In this document: in pieces, positions 1 to 12,080 of the stretch
Position numbering within the stretch: position 1 is the stretch's first letter
Layout of the letters: each line of letters begins with the position of its first letter
The notes under the pieces: model-generated
The model's database searches: none
What the model was told of the DNA's origin: nothing
The model's input: the letters and a program-made list of their open reading frames with translations, nothing else
Assembly (NCBI GenBank): GCA_030062745.1
Contig: CP099843.1
Coordinates: forward strand, 5,457,001-5,521,000
Length of the DNA: 64,000 bases
Direction of reading: 5' to 3'
Source of the DNA: Capitulum mitella
Lineage: Eukaryota; Arthropoda; Thecostraca; Pollicipedomorpha; Pollicipedidae
Position numbers and translations under genes: made by a program

Positions 1-1545
1 CTAAACTGGCATTAGCTCGCCCGCACACAATGAAGGAAGCGTGCTGCCCTAAAACAATTCAGCGCTGTTCCTTAAGCCATATTTGAACTTGGGAACAAGA
101 TTCTGGAGCGTTGCGTCGGGTGCCAAAGTTGCTTTTGTCCTCCGTGTCGCGCTTGAGAAACTATGCCCGAAGTGGCGGTCTCGGCCTGGTCCACCGCTGT
201 CATGGTCAGTCGAGTGGTCAACTTCGCAGACGTCGGGAACTTTTCTCGCGTCGACATTACAACTTCGTATTGGCTATACCCTGTCGCTTTTGACACCGCC
301 GGCATCACCGATAATCTCCACGCCGAGAGAACAATATCCAAAGTGGTATTGTTCATATGAGTCCGGAATAGCCATTTCGGCAAACGTTTTGACACTGCTG
401 ACAAACCGGTAGGTCAAATCCCATTACAAACAAATCCAACCCAGTCTCTGGACATAAGCTGCGATAGGACGGCCAATTTTCCCTTTGACAAACCCGATCA
501 CGTGACCTCGTATCTTCATGTTCTTGTTTCCAGCAAAACCGGATCCGTTGCTTCAGCCCTCCGGCCTGTCACAGCCGATGTCGGCCTTCACGGTGCCGCC
601 TGCTGCCGGCGGTGCGGCACGCCGCCGAGCGCCGGTAATTTGGCCGCTGATCGGAGTCGATTGCGGCGCGGGGGCGTCGGCGGCCGCGTCATCAGAACGC
701 GGCAGCAAATGGCCCGCCGTCGGACGGACCGGCGGCGCCGGCGGATGCGGGAGGCGGGCTCGGCGGCAAAGCCGGCCGAGGTGACCCCGTATCGTGCGGC
801 GATCGTGCCAGCGACGGGACGCGGCTGGGTGGCGCGGGCGGTCCGACAGGCAGACGCGCCAGGAAAACGATACTTATCGGTCGACCGTTGGTGGTGCGGG
901 ATGAACGGGCTCCAATCGCGGAAATCAACCAGTCTGCTGACATCATCATTACGGTGCGACGTTAAATGGGTGTAGGCCTACATATGCTGAAATGAGAGTC
1001 AAGAGAAGGGGGAGACTGTGGCATCAATGTGGCCAGTGTAGTCAGAAAAAATTCAAAGCAGTGCGTAGTCAGATAAATTCAGATCAATGTGCCAGTGTAG
1101 TCAAAGTACCGAAAAACACGAAAGTCATCATCCTGCGACAGGAAAATCGCAGAGTTGTCGTCAAAGGTGCTTCGTCACACTTTAACCAAAATCGACTTTT
1201 ACCGGAAACATTCGATTTTCCAGGAAGTACCGATATTTCAAGTTTCTGGGACACTAACGTGGCATTTCTGCGAATCTCCATTTAGGTTTCAGTGCATTGC
1301 ATTGAAGCCAAACAACGAGATATGTATTATGCAATAAAATGCCTGTTACAGGTGTCAAATGTTCTGATGTCACTTCAACTAGTTGCAGTCTTTACAGTTC
1401 GTTCACAACACTGATCTATTGGCAGTCCGCCCCATTCGTCCAGAATATTGTTCCCAGGTTCAAACGTAGCTTAAGGAACAGCGCTGGATTGTTTTACGGT
1501 AGCACGCTCCCTTCACTGTGTTCGGGTGAGCTAATGCCAGTTTAG
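1..1545. mobile_element. Element with ~107-bp terminal inverted repeats
   Basis: Bases 1-107 read as the reverse complement of 1439-1545 with roughly 88-90 percent identity by eye. The left end begins ctaaactggcattagctc and the right end finishes gagctaatgccagtttag. The two arms enclose about 1.3 kb without a recognisable coding region. Long inverted ends around a short non-coding body fit a non-autonomous DNA transposon. The left end coincides with the window edge, so the target-site duplication cannot be seen and the repeat may extend outward. The interior has a short duplicated stretch (atcaatgtg..ccagtgtagtca at about 1023-1043 and 1082-1101) and a CpG-rich block at about 540-870. The short open frames inside show no similarity I recognise. 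Confidence 0.6.
540..870. other. CpG-rich island, non-coding
   Basis: This 330-bp block is dense in CGG, GCC and CGCC and contrasts with AT-richer flanks. It lies inside the inverted-repeat element and upstream of the first visible receptor exon. Overlapping open frames on both strands simply reflect the lack of stop codons in GC-rich DNA. No protein domain is recognisable. It is one of about ten such islands in the window. Confidence 0.4.
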
Positions 1546-1961
1546 GACAGCTGACCAGGACATCGAGGGCTACGGTAACCACTACATATTAACTCGAGAG
1601 GCAGTTAAATCAAGCCATTTTCATTCGAACTACATCGTGAGTATAAAATACCGTAAGAGAACCGTTTTTGAAAAGTATGAGATTTTTTAGGGCGAAGCCG
1701 TCATTTCGTGGCATAGCAGCGAATATATTGCCGATTTTACTCAGCCCACGCTAGCGCCGAGCCGACTGTTGTTTGCTGTTTGTTTCCGGGTCACGATCTG
1801 CTGACCCGACTATCGTGAGACAGCGGAGCTCAGCACCGCAGTCTGCTGATCCACTGCACAGTCGCCGAACACAGGGGCGTGACCCTCCACACCTGCCTGT
1901 CCGTCAAACGCCTGCGGGACTCGGATTTCGCCGACCTAACCCCTGTTTCGCGTCGTTGCAG
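1546..1961. other. Intronic sequence upstream of first visible exon
   Basis: There is no recognisable gene here. An open frame continues upstream of 1962 in the exon frame back to about 1773, but its translation has no mGluR character. The sequence ends in a good acceptor tract (cccctgtttcgcgtcgttgcag). I read this as the 3' end of an intron whose 5' exon(s), encoding signal peptide and amino-terminal lobe 1, lie outside the window. Confidence 0.5.
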
Positions 1962-2084
1962 GGCTCCGGGTCGTACTCGGTGTGCGAGACGAACGCCACC
2001 CGACCGAAGCCGGTGTCGGGAGTGATTGGAGCGGCATTCAGCGGGGTCAGCATCAACGTGGCCAAAATCCTCCGGCTCTTCAAG
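1962..2084 (+). CDS. mGluR: mGluR exon 1 (of those visible): ligand-domain lobe 1
   Basis: The exon is 123 bp with acceptor ..cgttgcag, donor gtgggc, and phase 0 at both ends. It encodes residues 1-41. The segment VSGVIGAAFSGVSINVAK is the hallmark strand and helix of the mGluR ligand domain (vertebrate GVIGASGSSVSIMVAN). Serine 27 corresponds to mGlu4 S159, which contacts the alpha-carboxylate of the ligand. Cysteine 8 lies where the vertebrate intersubunit disulfide cysteine sits, so a covalent dimer is likely. An N-A-T glycosylation sequon follows at residues 11-13. It ends in ILRLFK, exactly where exon 2 resumes with IPQISYAST. Preceding exons must lie outside the window, because the first ~125 residues of the family, including the pocket residues equivalent to K74 and R78, are missing. 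Confidence 0.93.
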
Positions 2085-5000
2085 GTGGGCCATGTTTGTG
2101 GGAAGTCGGCCTGATGGTGCGGGGTGCTTTACAGTGCGGCGCTCGTTTGAGAACGGGTCCGGCGACGGATACGATCATTAGTACTTTCCCTAAGCGGACC
2201 GACCACTTAGGATATGGCAGCGCTGCAGAAGTGTTCCAACTGTGCGGTAAGTGGGCTTTGGTTCGAAGCAGCTCTTTCGTGGTAAAGTGTGTTTAACAAG
2301 CAAGAACTTCTGTGAGATTTGCACAACGCTCTCTACCTCATTCAGTAATAACTTTCCAACATAACGAGACTGCCTCAAAACTTAATCTAGAACAAAACTG
2401 CACTCTTCGGCATGCACTCAGGGAAGGAAACTTATGGGTTTAGGCTTGTGGAGCAGCAATACCCCAAAATCGGTTAGGGTTCTGCTGTTAGAAGCGAGTC
2501 GGTATTTTGCACTGCCGAAATAAGTACATTGAGAAGCCGTAAAAAGTACGATGCTTGTGAAAAGTTGACTTTTTGCTGCTCAAACTAGTTGGATCAGGAG
2601 AACTTGGTCGAAATCTTGTACGGGATACGGTGGATCACTGAGTCAAAAACGTATTGCTGAAAAGTTTTTAAAAGTGCAACTCTGAACCATCTGTTTTCGT
2701 TTACCTTTACCTGTTAGGTTGGAAAAAGACGATGAACGAGGAGATAAAGAGGAAATGGCGCTGGGCATTATGGTCAAACATATGTTACGCAGAAGTTTCA
2801 AATGAGGTGCACTGACCAAACATATCGGCACAAATACTCATAACATAAATTACGGGTACATTCATGACTATAATATGACTGGTATCTTCGAGAATGTTCA
2901 GTACTTTTTGTTTCGTCGTGAATTTCTTGAAATGAAAAATGTGCGATTCTTCTGGCCCTTATATATACATATATACAAAGATGTTTGCAGATTTATTTTA
3001 TGAAAATGCGATTTGTATATGGTTTTTATAGCCGAAATATACATTTTAATAGAATTTCTGTTGGCACATGAGCACCACGAGCTGGACAAAGGTTAGGCCC
3101 AGAAATGCATCAGAAATGACAACCTTAAAAGCTGAAGCTCATGTGTCGCTGTTTGTCTGTTTAAGTTACCCGCTCTCGATAATCTTCTCCAGATCGTGCT
3201 GATTTAGACAAACCTGCACTGCAAGGCTGCAAGTTGAGGGCGGCCGCGGCCCCCTCAACTTTCTTGAAATTTAGCATTGATCCTATGAAAGTTGACGTTA
3301 AGGAACCGACCAAATATACGCTCACTCCGCGGAACATTAGTTTCTCCTTTCTCCACTCTTTTTGCCATTCCTTTCAAACAGTAGAGTTTGGATCGACCTA
3401 AAAATACGCTTTCCATGTTGGTCTAGTCTAATCCCTTCCAAACCTACGCTTTAAATGTTTAGCTCGCTTAATCGTTCGCTGCAACCTTAACTACGCATGA
3501 CATATATTCATTGTCTTATCGTTACATGATCTCACAGCCTCATTGTCCTCTACGTCCTAAAACTAGGTTGTACAGATCTGACCGTCTAACCGTTCGCTAT
3601 AATAAAATCTTATATTGGACTTAACTGGAATTTGCCTCTGTCCTCGTTAAATTACAAACTCGCTTGTTTGATTTTTTTGCTTCCCCGTTCACTCTTTTTT
3701 CCAAACTGGCACCACAGCTATACGTTTTCCGAGCATCGGATTTCATTTTTTTTCGCGGTCAAGTACATATTTTGCTGTGGCCGATTTGTCTATCATTTCG
3801 TGTCTAACATCTACCGCAAGTTCTTTTAACCTTGTCTGTAGTAGACGACTTGTTTCATCCACATAGCTCTTCTCACAGTTACTTGTGGTCTTGTACACTG
3901 CCCACTTCCTTTTATTGGCCTAAACGGGCCCTTTAACGCTCACTGCATGGGTTTTCGAATTTTGAATGATGCGTGACCTGTCCTGGCGGCGTGATAGTGA
4001 CCTATACGCATGTCTTCCATTTTCGTGCATTTGTATTTCACCTGTTTGTGCCCCTGTGATCGATTAGTGTCCAAAGACGAGCAAGATCGTCCGAAATATA
4101 TAGTCTGTTTTTACACAAGATCGACCTTACTTCAAAGTCGTCCGAAAAAGGCGAAAATCGCATTGATTTGTCTGAAGATGAACGAAACGAAACGGCATTG
4201 CGTCAACATATATCTCTTTTTATATTCATAATATTTTGAGGCTTTGGCACGCAGAGACATCTGATGGCTTGAGTTTTGTCTGAACACCCCATTGTGAAGT
4301 GACAGATAATGCGTGTGTTTGCACCATATTAACGTATTTCAGTTTTTAATAGTCCAAGACTTTTTAAAGTTTACCCGCCTTTTTCAAAAAAGGTGGTAGC
4401 ATATTCGTTAGATCAACATTATTTTAGTTACCACAAATAGGTAGAGAATGGCATACAGTCGATCTCCGTTATTCGTGGCTTCGCCATTTGCGGGTTGGCG
4501 TATTCTCGGATTTTTGTGTAAAGTTATTTTAAAAAATCAGAACAGGATATGTATTGCATTTTTCGCGGCGGAATCTCTTCTCAGAAGTTCATAGTGCTTT
4601 CATTGAGTGTGTCAGGTTAGACAATGCTGTTCTTTATGGTTATGATGAAAAGTTACTATAAGTATGTGCTTTGCGGCACTGGCACATGCATTTTACGGTT
4701 AAAATCAATCTCCCGCTCTTTCCTCACAACGCGAGCTTGCCTGTCATTGGCTCAAAGCGTTGCGTCCTTTTGTATACGCCTACACGTATCGTTTCTCCCT
4801 ACCCTTCTTGCCGGGCAAAGGCCGGGCCCAATCATAGGCCTACGCACTCATCATCACCATGTTAATCATCATGGCATCGGAGAGTACTGTACACTGAATC
4901 CTCTATGACCTGTGTGAAGTTGTGTGTATTTGTGCATTTTTTTAGGAAGTATTACTGCATAACCATGCCTTAAAATACATTTATTGGTCTCGTAGGGTCT

Positions 5001-5654
5001 GTAAGCCATGAAAATCACTTAAACCTATTCCATGCTCCTGCCCGCTACATATGTTTCCGTGCTGGGGGGCAGATCCCGCCTCCCCCACACGATCTCAATA
5101 ATTATTGGTCCGATTTCCTGGCGGAAAACGGCGCTTGATAGCCTGTAGCAAAGCCTATATTTCTTCAAACAAAATGTTGAAACTTTGAAAAAGGGAACAA
5201 GGAGATTAAAATGAAGGTATAGATGGAGTTTACTTATACGAGTTTTTGGACCACATTTTACGGCCGACTTTGTTCTACATCATGTTATTTTTTGCTATTT
5301 TTTCTTCCACCCACCTTTTATAATCAGGTGAGTGTTCCCGTCCCAATCCACCACGGCGCAGGTCACCTTACGTTAACTCCCAGAGAAAAAAAGTTGTAAA
5401 CCAAAGAGAGTAATACAAGTCGTGGCATTCCCTGCTACGAAAGGAAGACAAAGACAAAAAATTAAATACTCATTTACAAAATACCACCCGTATTAGTATG
5501 TGTTAATAAACATGAGAGGAGGTGGTGCCAGCCAGGAAGCCTCCGACTCTCCGCTATTTTTCAATGTGCTATTGTTTATATATAGTATATATATAATGCG
5601 ATATTAATAATAATATTTCACTGACAATTAAGAGGTCTATCACAAGTGGTGACC

Positions 5655-6305
5655 GGACGAAGGTTCGTAAGTCGAGTGTCCATATGGAAAAAGGTTCGTA
5701 GTTAAAGGTTCGTATACACAAAGTTCGTATGACAAAAGGTTCGTAAGGTAAAAGATCCGAATGGTAAAAGGTTCATGTCGCAAAAGTTCGTACCGGAAAA
5801 GATTCGTAAAAAGTTCGTACTACCAAAAAAATTCGTGTGGAAAAGGTTCGTAAGGAAAAAGGGCTCGTAGCCAACGATGCGTAAACATAAGGATCGTAAA
5901 GGAAACGGTTCGTATCAGACAAGGCTCCCGTCGGAAAAGGTTCGTTCCGGGTTTGCGCGGAAGGCGCGGTATAGGATATTATAGGCCGCAGGCCGATAAC
6001 GGGTGCGATCGCACCTGGCTCGGTCCAACAAAAGGTTAGGTTTTAGATCCTTTCCTCTTCTGATAGGAACCTTTCTCTCTACGAACCTTAAGCTTACGAG
6101 CCTTTGGTTACGAACATTTTACGTTACGAACCCTTTGCCTTACGAACCTTTTTCGTACAAACTTTTTCCTTGCGAACATTTTCAGTGCGAACATTTTCCG
6201 GTACGAACCTTTTACCATACGAACCTTTTACCATACGAAACTTATGTATACAAACCCTCGGCTAAGAACCTTTTCCTGTACGAATCCTTGACTTACAAAT
6301 CTTGG
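5655..6305. repeat. Fold-back array of TTCGTA / TACGAA repeats
   Basis: Between 5655 and about 5955 there are some 18 degenerate units of about 15-16 bp built on aaaaggttcgta. After a spacer of about 110 bp, the same unit appears about 16 times in reverse orientation (tacgaacctttt) from about 6063 to 6305. The two arms are therefore complementary and could form a very long imperfect hairpin. The + strand open frame over the right arm reads a repetitive Pro-Tyr-Glu-Pro-like peptide, which is a by-product of the repeat. The structure resembles fold-back transposons, whose long ends consist of short tandem repeats, but no transposase or target duplication was identified. Confidence 0.75.
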
Positions 6306-9099
6306 TCCTGGACACTTGAAAACGGGTACACGTTTTTTGGGACATATTAATCAACATGTTTTGAGTCTGGCGAATTTATTTGCGTTCGTAAAACATTTCC
6401 ATATGTGTCACATGCCATATTATATACATGTGACAAGTGCTCATAGGCTGATCCAGGCAGCGGAAAAGAGTGATCAATAACTTTACGGTGATAGCTGTGT
6501 TTTATTCCGTAAATCGAGTCATGATCCCAGAGGAATAAGAATAAATAACATTTTTGTACATTACCCTGGAGCCGCCTTTGATTTTATTTTTCACTGAAAT
6601 ATATGACATTTGACCGTACTATGTGTGGGGCTAACCAAACCAGTCACACACGTCCAGATGTCTGTTGGGCCCCCTGAACATGCTACTGGACGGAATATAC
6701 ACCCAAAAACCGATGCCTGGAATCGCCCCAGGCATTATATGTAGGTGAATCATATGCGGATATTGACATTAATGTCTATGTCACACGTTAGCCTTTTTAT
6801 TCATACAGTGAGTCGTAAATTCTTAGGAATAAGAAAATATAAACACCACTTTTGCATACCCCTGGGTCCGCCATTAACAAGCATTTTTCTCGAAAATGCT
6901 TGAAGGTGTGCGGATTACAAACATTCCGATCATCCGAATTGTCCGCGACATTATACAGGACATCAAAGTAGAACATGACCACGTCAGAGTGCGCGATCTC
7001 CAAAAAGCGCGATATTCCTCAGATATGCCACCCAAGCACGTGTCCTGGAACCGCCTATGGAAGAGACGTATTTTCGAAATTTCGTCACGTCAGCAGTGGA
7101 TGGGTATGGGTCGAACGAAAAACGTTCTCGTTGGCTTCACGCACCAAGTTCAGCTCTGCCGCTCATAACAAATAAGTGACTGATAAGTGTTTTGCAGCTT
7201 ACGTTGCATTTTATGGTAGATTTGAGGAAATATAGGTAAACTTTGTGCGTAGTCTGCGCCACAAAGTTCGGAAGTATGATGCATTTTCGCTGCAACGCTC
7301 AATGGCCATACAACCTGAATGTTTTGCTTCGCAAGGCGTCCTCTTTTTCACTCTGCGTGAATTCAAAGCGAACTGTGTCTCACGCCGTCAGGCTGTCGTG
7401 AATGTGCAAGAGCGAGCTGCTCACGGACGCGGGGCAGCGGCCACGGCCGGTGTCGTCGGTCCGTCGGCTCTCGGCGTCCTGAAGGGCGTGCTGCAGTGTT
7501 TGTAACCGCTCACGTCATGGGTCGGGGGCTGGCCGCCGACCGCGCCTGTCTCAGTTTGAGTCCTGCCTGACAGTCGGGTCTGTTTTTTTCCTTTTGTTTT
7601 AAGGAATACAGGCCGACTTCCGATAGAACCACAGACTGTTGCGTCCCGTCAAGTTGCGAATATTTGCAGTGGCCGACAAAACTCCAGCTTGCCAAGCTCA
7701 TTGGTTGAAAGATAGTGTCGTCATAGCGTGGTATAAGAATACAAGAACAGAAAGATATCAGGATGTCGTTTTTGTGCTTCAAGGCGTTTTGGACTATCTT
7801 GAAACCTTCTTCGGGATGTTCTGCTAACAACTGTCTCCCCAGAAAAAGCAATAGATTGTAAGAAGACTGCTGGAACGAGGCACGACGTGAGCCATAAATT
7901 ACGACACACATGGAGAGTGTGATTGGATTTTTTCATCCGACAGCCATTTCTCTTGTAGAAGATGGGTTCGCGGAAGATAAAATCACCGCCCACAAGCCCA
8001 GGCTGCCCAAACAACTTTCTGCGGGATGGCAGGAAGGATATTCATACCGAACGAGAACGCCGCACGAGTCTTGCACTCTGCTAACTTGCCCATGCCTATG
8101 GCCAGCGCGCCCATGCCGCGGGGCTATATTTGTTTACTAGCATAACGTTGTGCACTTCAGATGTCGACTGTTGTTCTCTTGCCACTGGGATTCACTTGCA
8201 AGCAGCAGTAGATGTTAACAGAAGACTCGCGGGCGCAGCAGTCCGTTTGTCGAATCGTTCGCATTGAGCCTTGAGCCGATGCCGTCTTTCCGACGGTCGG
8301 TTGGCGAGGCGCACTTATGCGATCTAGCAGAGATTGATGAGCGCTGACCTGGCTCAAGTGTTGTGATGACGCAGGCTTCTCCAGCCGTTGGGCAAGCTAG
8401 GGGAATTATTTCACGGCGGCAGGCTAATAAACGTCGTGCAATGAAGCATCAAGCCATCCATTACGTGACGCAGTGTTTACATCAACGTCTGAGGTGCATT
8501 TCACATATCCCCTTGTCAGTTAGTATAAAATGTTTGATGTCAAGACCAACTCCACAGCGTGGGGCACGATGCTCCGCACATTTCTCTCTTTTCACACAAG
8601 CATGTCCAGGCGTAGCACTTTGTGTGATGGACTTTGCCGTGATAAATCAGCTACGAGAAAGGGGGTGTTCCTCTTTATACAAGACTTCTAATGAGCAACT
8701 TTTAAAACGCACATCAGCGTGTCCGACAGACAGAAGGTGGAAAAATCCGTGGCGGCCGGCAGCAGGATCCTGACGGAACGAAATGGCTGCAAGCAGTTGG
8801 CTTCATGGGCTTCGCGGTGCTACAAAAGTTATTTGGGGCTCTTTGAGGTTCTCCATGCTCAAGAGCCATTGAGTGCCGCTTCAGGTAGTTCTATGTTTCG
8901 GTTAATACTGGTCCGTGTAATTTATATATTAACATAGCTGCGTAGAAGCTCTAGAATGCCGACGGAGCACGTGTACAGCCTGCGCAGTCCGGAAAAAAAT
9001 ATTCGCCCACCGCCAGTCCGGCTACTCCACGACGCACAACTTTTCTGCGTCACATTACTCAGTATACTCACGTCGGCCTACGGAACGCCTATTTCTCAA

Positions 9100-9400
9100 C
9101 AGCAGCCAGTTCACGAACTGCCGCCGTTTCCCAGATCGATTGCCGGAAGCCGTCGCCTGTTGCGAATTGGGTCGCGCCGGCCGGCCGGAACTCGGCCGGC
9201 GCGGCGCCGGCGCGTCGATTCCGACTGTCCGGCCGGCGCCGATCTCTGTCGACAGCGCGCTGAGAAATCCGAGCCCGAGGGAGGAAATTGTCTCCCGATG
9301 AAACGGTCGGTCAACACGGTCCGCTCCGGCCGGGGTCGGCCGAGCGCGAAAAAGCAGCATCGCAATCACCGGGCCGGAATTGTGCGGCGAGATCCCGTCG
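9100..9400. other. CpG-rich island in intron 1
   Basis: This block is rich in CGGCCGG and GCGCCGG. It is open in several frames on both strands without any recognisable protein. It is bordered on its 3' side by the purine-rich G-run repeat. A regulatory role is possible but nothing in the sequence proves it. Confidence 0.35.
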
Positions 9401-9420
9401 CGGGCTGCGGGAATGAGAGA

Positions 9421-9482
9421 GACGGAGGGAGGGAGGGACGGAGGGAGGGGGAGAGTGACGGACGGAGGGAGGGGGAGAGAGC
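9421..9482 (+). repeat. Purine-rich (GGGA) repeat with G-quadruplex pattern
   Basis: The + strand is almost pure purine, with repeated gggaggga units and two clusters of G runs. From 9427 four or more runs of at least three G are separated by one to five bases, which fits the canonical G-quadruplex pattern. It would be present in the pre-mRNA because it is on the sense strand of intron 1. Confidence 0.55.
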
Positions 9483-9964
9483 AAAGGGTTCAGATACGAT
9501 TAAAATTAGGGTCTGATGGGGTGCTCGGGCTGATCGAATTTACAAGGCTTTTGTCGTGGGAACTCTCGAGAGTACAGTTTGTTGCTGGTGTAAACTTGTT
9601 TCGTTATTTCCATCGCTGTGTGAAGTGCGATTGTTCCCTTAGAAAGAAATTCGGAGCAAATAGGGAAAAGCCGTTTTCAGAACGTTAGATCTTGTGTTTG
9701 ATAATGTTGTAAAATGTATCTTATTTCCATGGGCGCATGCACACAATGATAGTGTGTTTTGAACATCAGGGTCATCGACTGTTCAGTTATTTAGCGCTTG
9801 TCTGGTATGTTTTGCTCATCAAAGCTAACGTCATGAAAAACTTCATGGCCCAGTATGCCTGACACTATGTGGGCGATCTCATCAACTCTTCCAATCGAAA
9901 TATCACATTCTACACTGAACGAAACCGAGAGAATGGCGATGATGTTCCTATTCACGCACTCGTA

Positions 9965-11169
9965 TTAACCCTCCCCGTATTAACCCGTATTAACTAGTAT
10001 GAACCCCCCTCAGATTTTCCATCATAGAGAAAAACGAAAAGACGCAGAGGTTCCAAACTTACGGTAGCTTTTCTATCATTTATTGCACATATCGTACCAA
10101 ATTTTAACCCCGGATCAGGTCAGACCATTGACCCAGGCCAGGTCAAAGAGGTCAACCTCCAAAAACCTTTGACCCCCTATAACTTTTTCGGGGTTGGATT
10201 GAGTTAGATAAAACTTGCAGGAGCTATAACATATGACAGAAGGTGCAATTTGTATCTTTCAGATTTCTCGGCAAGTTTCAGGCCAGTGACCTGAGGTCAG
10301 GTCAATTTAAGTCCTTTTTTGAGGCTGTCTAAATGTGAACGACTTTTACAGGACTGCAATGTTCAGATACTATCAGCAGCATGGCCCCTGACATGTGCTA
10401 CCATCATGCCCTACCAGAGCACCTGTGACCTTGGTTCAGGCCATGACCCACCAATATGGATGCATGCTATGAACCCAAGGTTTTTACACAGAGTTAGTAA
10501 TTTGTAGTATTAATTTGTTAAAATAGACACTGAATTCGAATTTATGACCCAAAATAATCTTATCTCACACTATAGGGCAAGACGAGGTCATTGGAGGTCG
10601 TCGGAGGGCAGTGACCCTTTCCGACCTAATGCGCTAAGAGTTTGTTTTTATCTTGAATGGGTCACTGCAATATGTAAAAACAATGCTAGAGACAAATTGC
10701 GACAAGAAGGTTTCATTAAAAGAAAATTCCTGCATGGCCATGTGCATCTTATCTTTTCCTCTCCACGGCAGGTGCATCAAATGGCGTCGGGGGCCGTCAG
10801 CTGGTGACCTCACATGACCTCTCTTGGCCTCCACTGGCCCTTCCTGAACCCTGGAAAAATATTCCATTTGCCACATAAACCCCGCTAAAACTCTGAATAC
10901 TTCGGCTCCTATTATTTGCAAATTTGACCTTAGTTGGTCTCAGTTGACCTTTGGTTCAACCTGCAGCCGTGCTTGGGTATCTAAAGTTTAGATATCTCAT
11001 TAGCACCCTCTTAAATGCACGTCAGCCGTAAAAATATGCTCATCGGTAAGAAGAAAAAGAGGACGTGCATTTTACAAATCAGCCATTTTGGAGCGATGGC
11101 ATGATCTGACTCGATTTGCGCTAAAAGTACGGGGAAGTTGAATCTGACGCCTAGTACGGGGCGGGTTAA
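9965..11169. mobile_element. TTAA-type non-autonomous element, family C
   Basis: The element is bounded by TTAA at both ends (9965-9968 and 11166-11169). Inside the TTAA, the left end reads CCCTCCCCGTA and the right end, reverse-complemented, CCCGCCCCGTA. TTAA target duplications with CCC...GGG ends are the signature of piggyBac transposons. The interior (1.2 kb) has no transposase frame, so it would depend on an autonomous relative. Nested TTAA/CCCGTA motifs at 9980-9995 duplicate the left end. The interior contains repeated AGGTCA/TGACCT motifs, including a direct repeat with a 3-base spacer at 10140-10154. Confidence 0.65.
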
Positions 11170-12080
11170 TCGTGCCCTGTCTGGTTTCAGTTCCGTCCTG
11201 CTCAGGCCAGCGCCATGAGAGTCCTCTTTAGCTGAAAGGAACTCATACCGAGACGCTGTGGAGATCGGCAGGCATGGAAGTCGTAAGACCAATAAAGTTG
11301 TTGTTTCGGCCTCGGCCCTGTCAAGAATTTAAGTCTGTGTCGCCCTTTTACCTCGGGATGCTTACACGATTCAGTTTTCCGTGTATTTCATTCACTGGAC
11401 GACAGCTTGCTACGCGGCGTAATGCGTCGTGCGTGGAAAGGTGTGCTCTTTCCGCTTCCCCTCCCCTCGCATCTTCCCTCGGGGATGAATTGACCCCGAA
11501 TGCAGTTACTTGCCAACTGCGTATCCAATTTTGTAATCATTCGGCTGGATCGTGAATACCAAAGCTGAAGAAAAGGGAAAGATCCATCAATCGTCGTGTT
11601 CAAGTTCCATTAACTGTCGTATTATCAATTTCATTTATGATGGGTAACGAAATCGCAATTCAGCATACGTACACCGAGAAAAGACAAACAGTTTCAAGGT
11701 GATAGGCCACACCCAGTACAAATACGTCCTTCAGGAGCTGCTGCTTATAGTTCTTACTGCATGCAGGCTAGGACATCGTCTCACGTCCGTGGAATGGTGC
11801 TTTCAGGCATACATCCACCTCCGGAGGTGCAGTTAATGCTGCCACTGGTGCACAGACCTACATTCTGCCCACCGAATCCCAGCAGCTTCATCCGAACCAC
11901 ACAGCTTTTTCCGAACCACATAAGTTTTCGGTAATTTATCCCACCCCCAACGCATCGCCAGCGTGCGTGTGCACAGGATCTCTAGGACCACTGCGACCGC
12001 GACGAATCTTATTACCCTCCGATGCTCCGTTGGATCAACCAAGCCTCTCAGCTTCAAAGCTTTTGCCGGATCGCCGTAGC

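Noticed and set aside
12022..12060. Start of a possible gene upstream of the minisatellite
   Set aside because: There is no promoter, domain or splice evidence, and the frame only runs on because of the repeat that follows.
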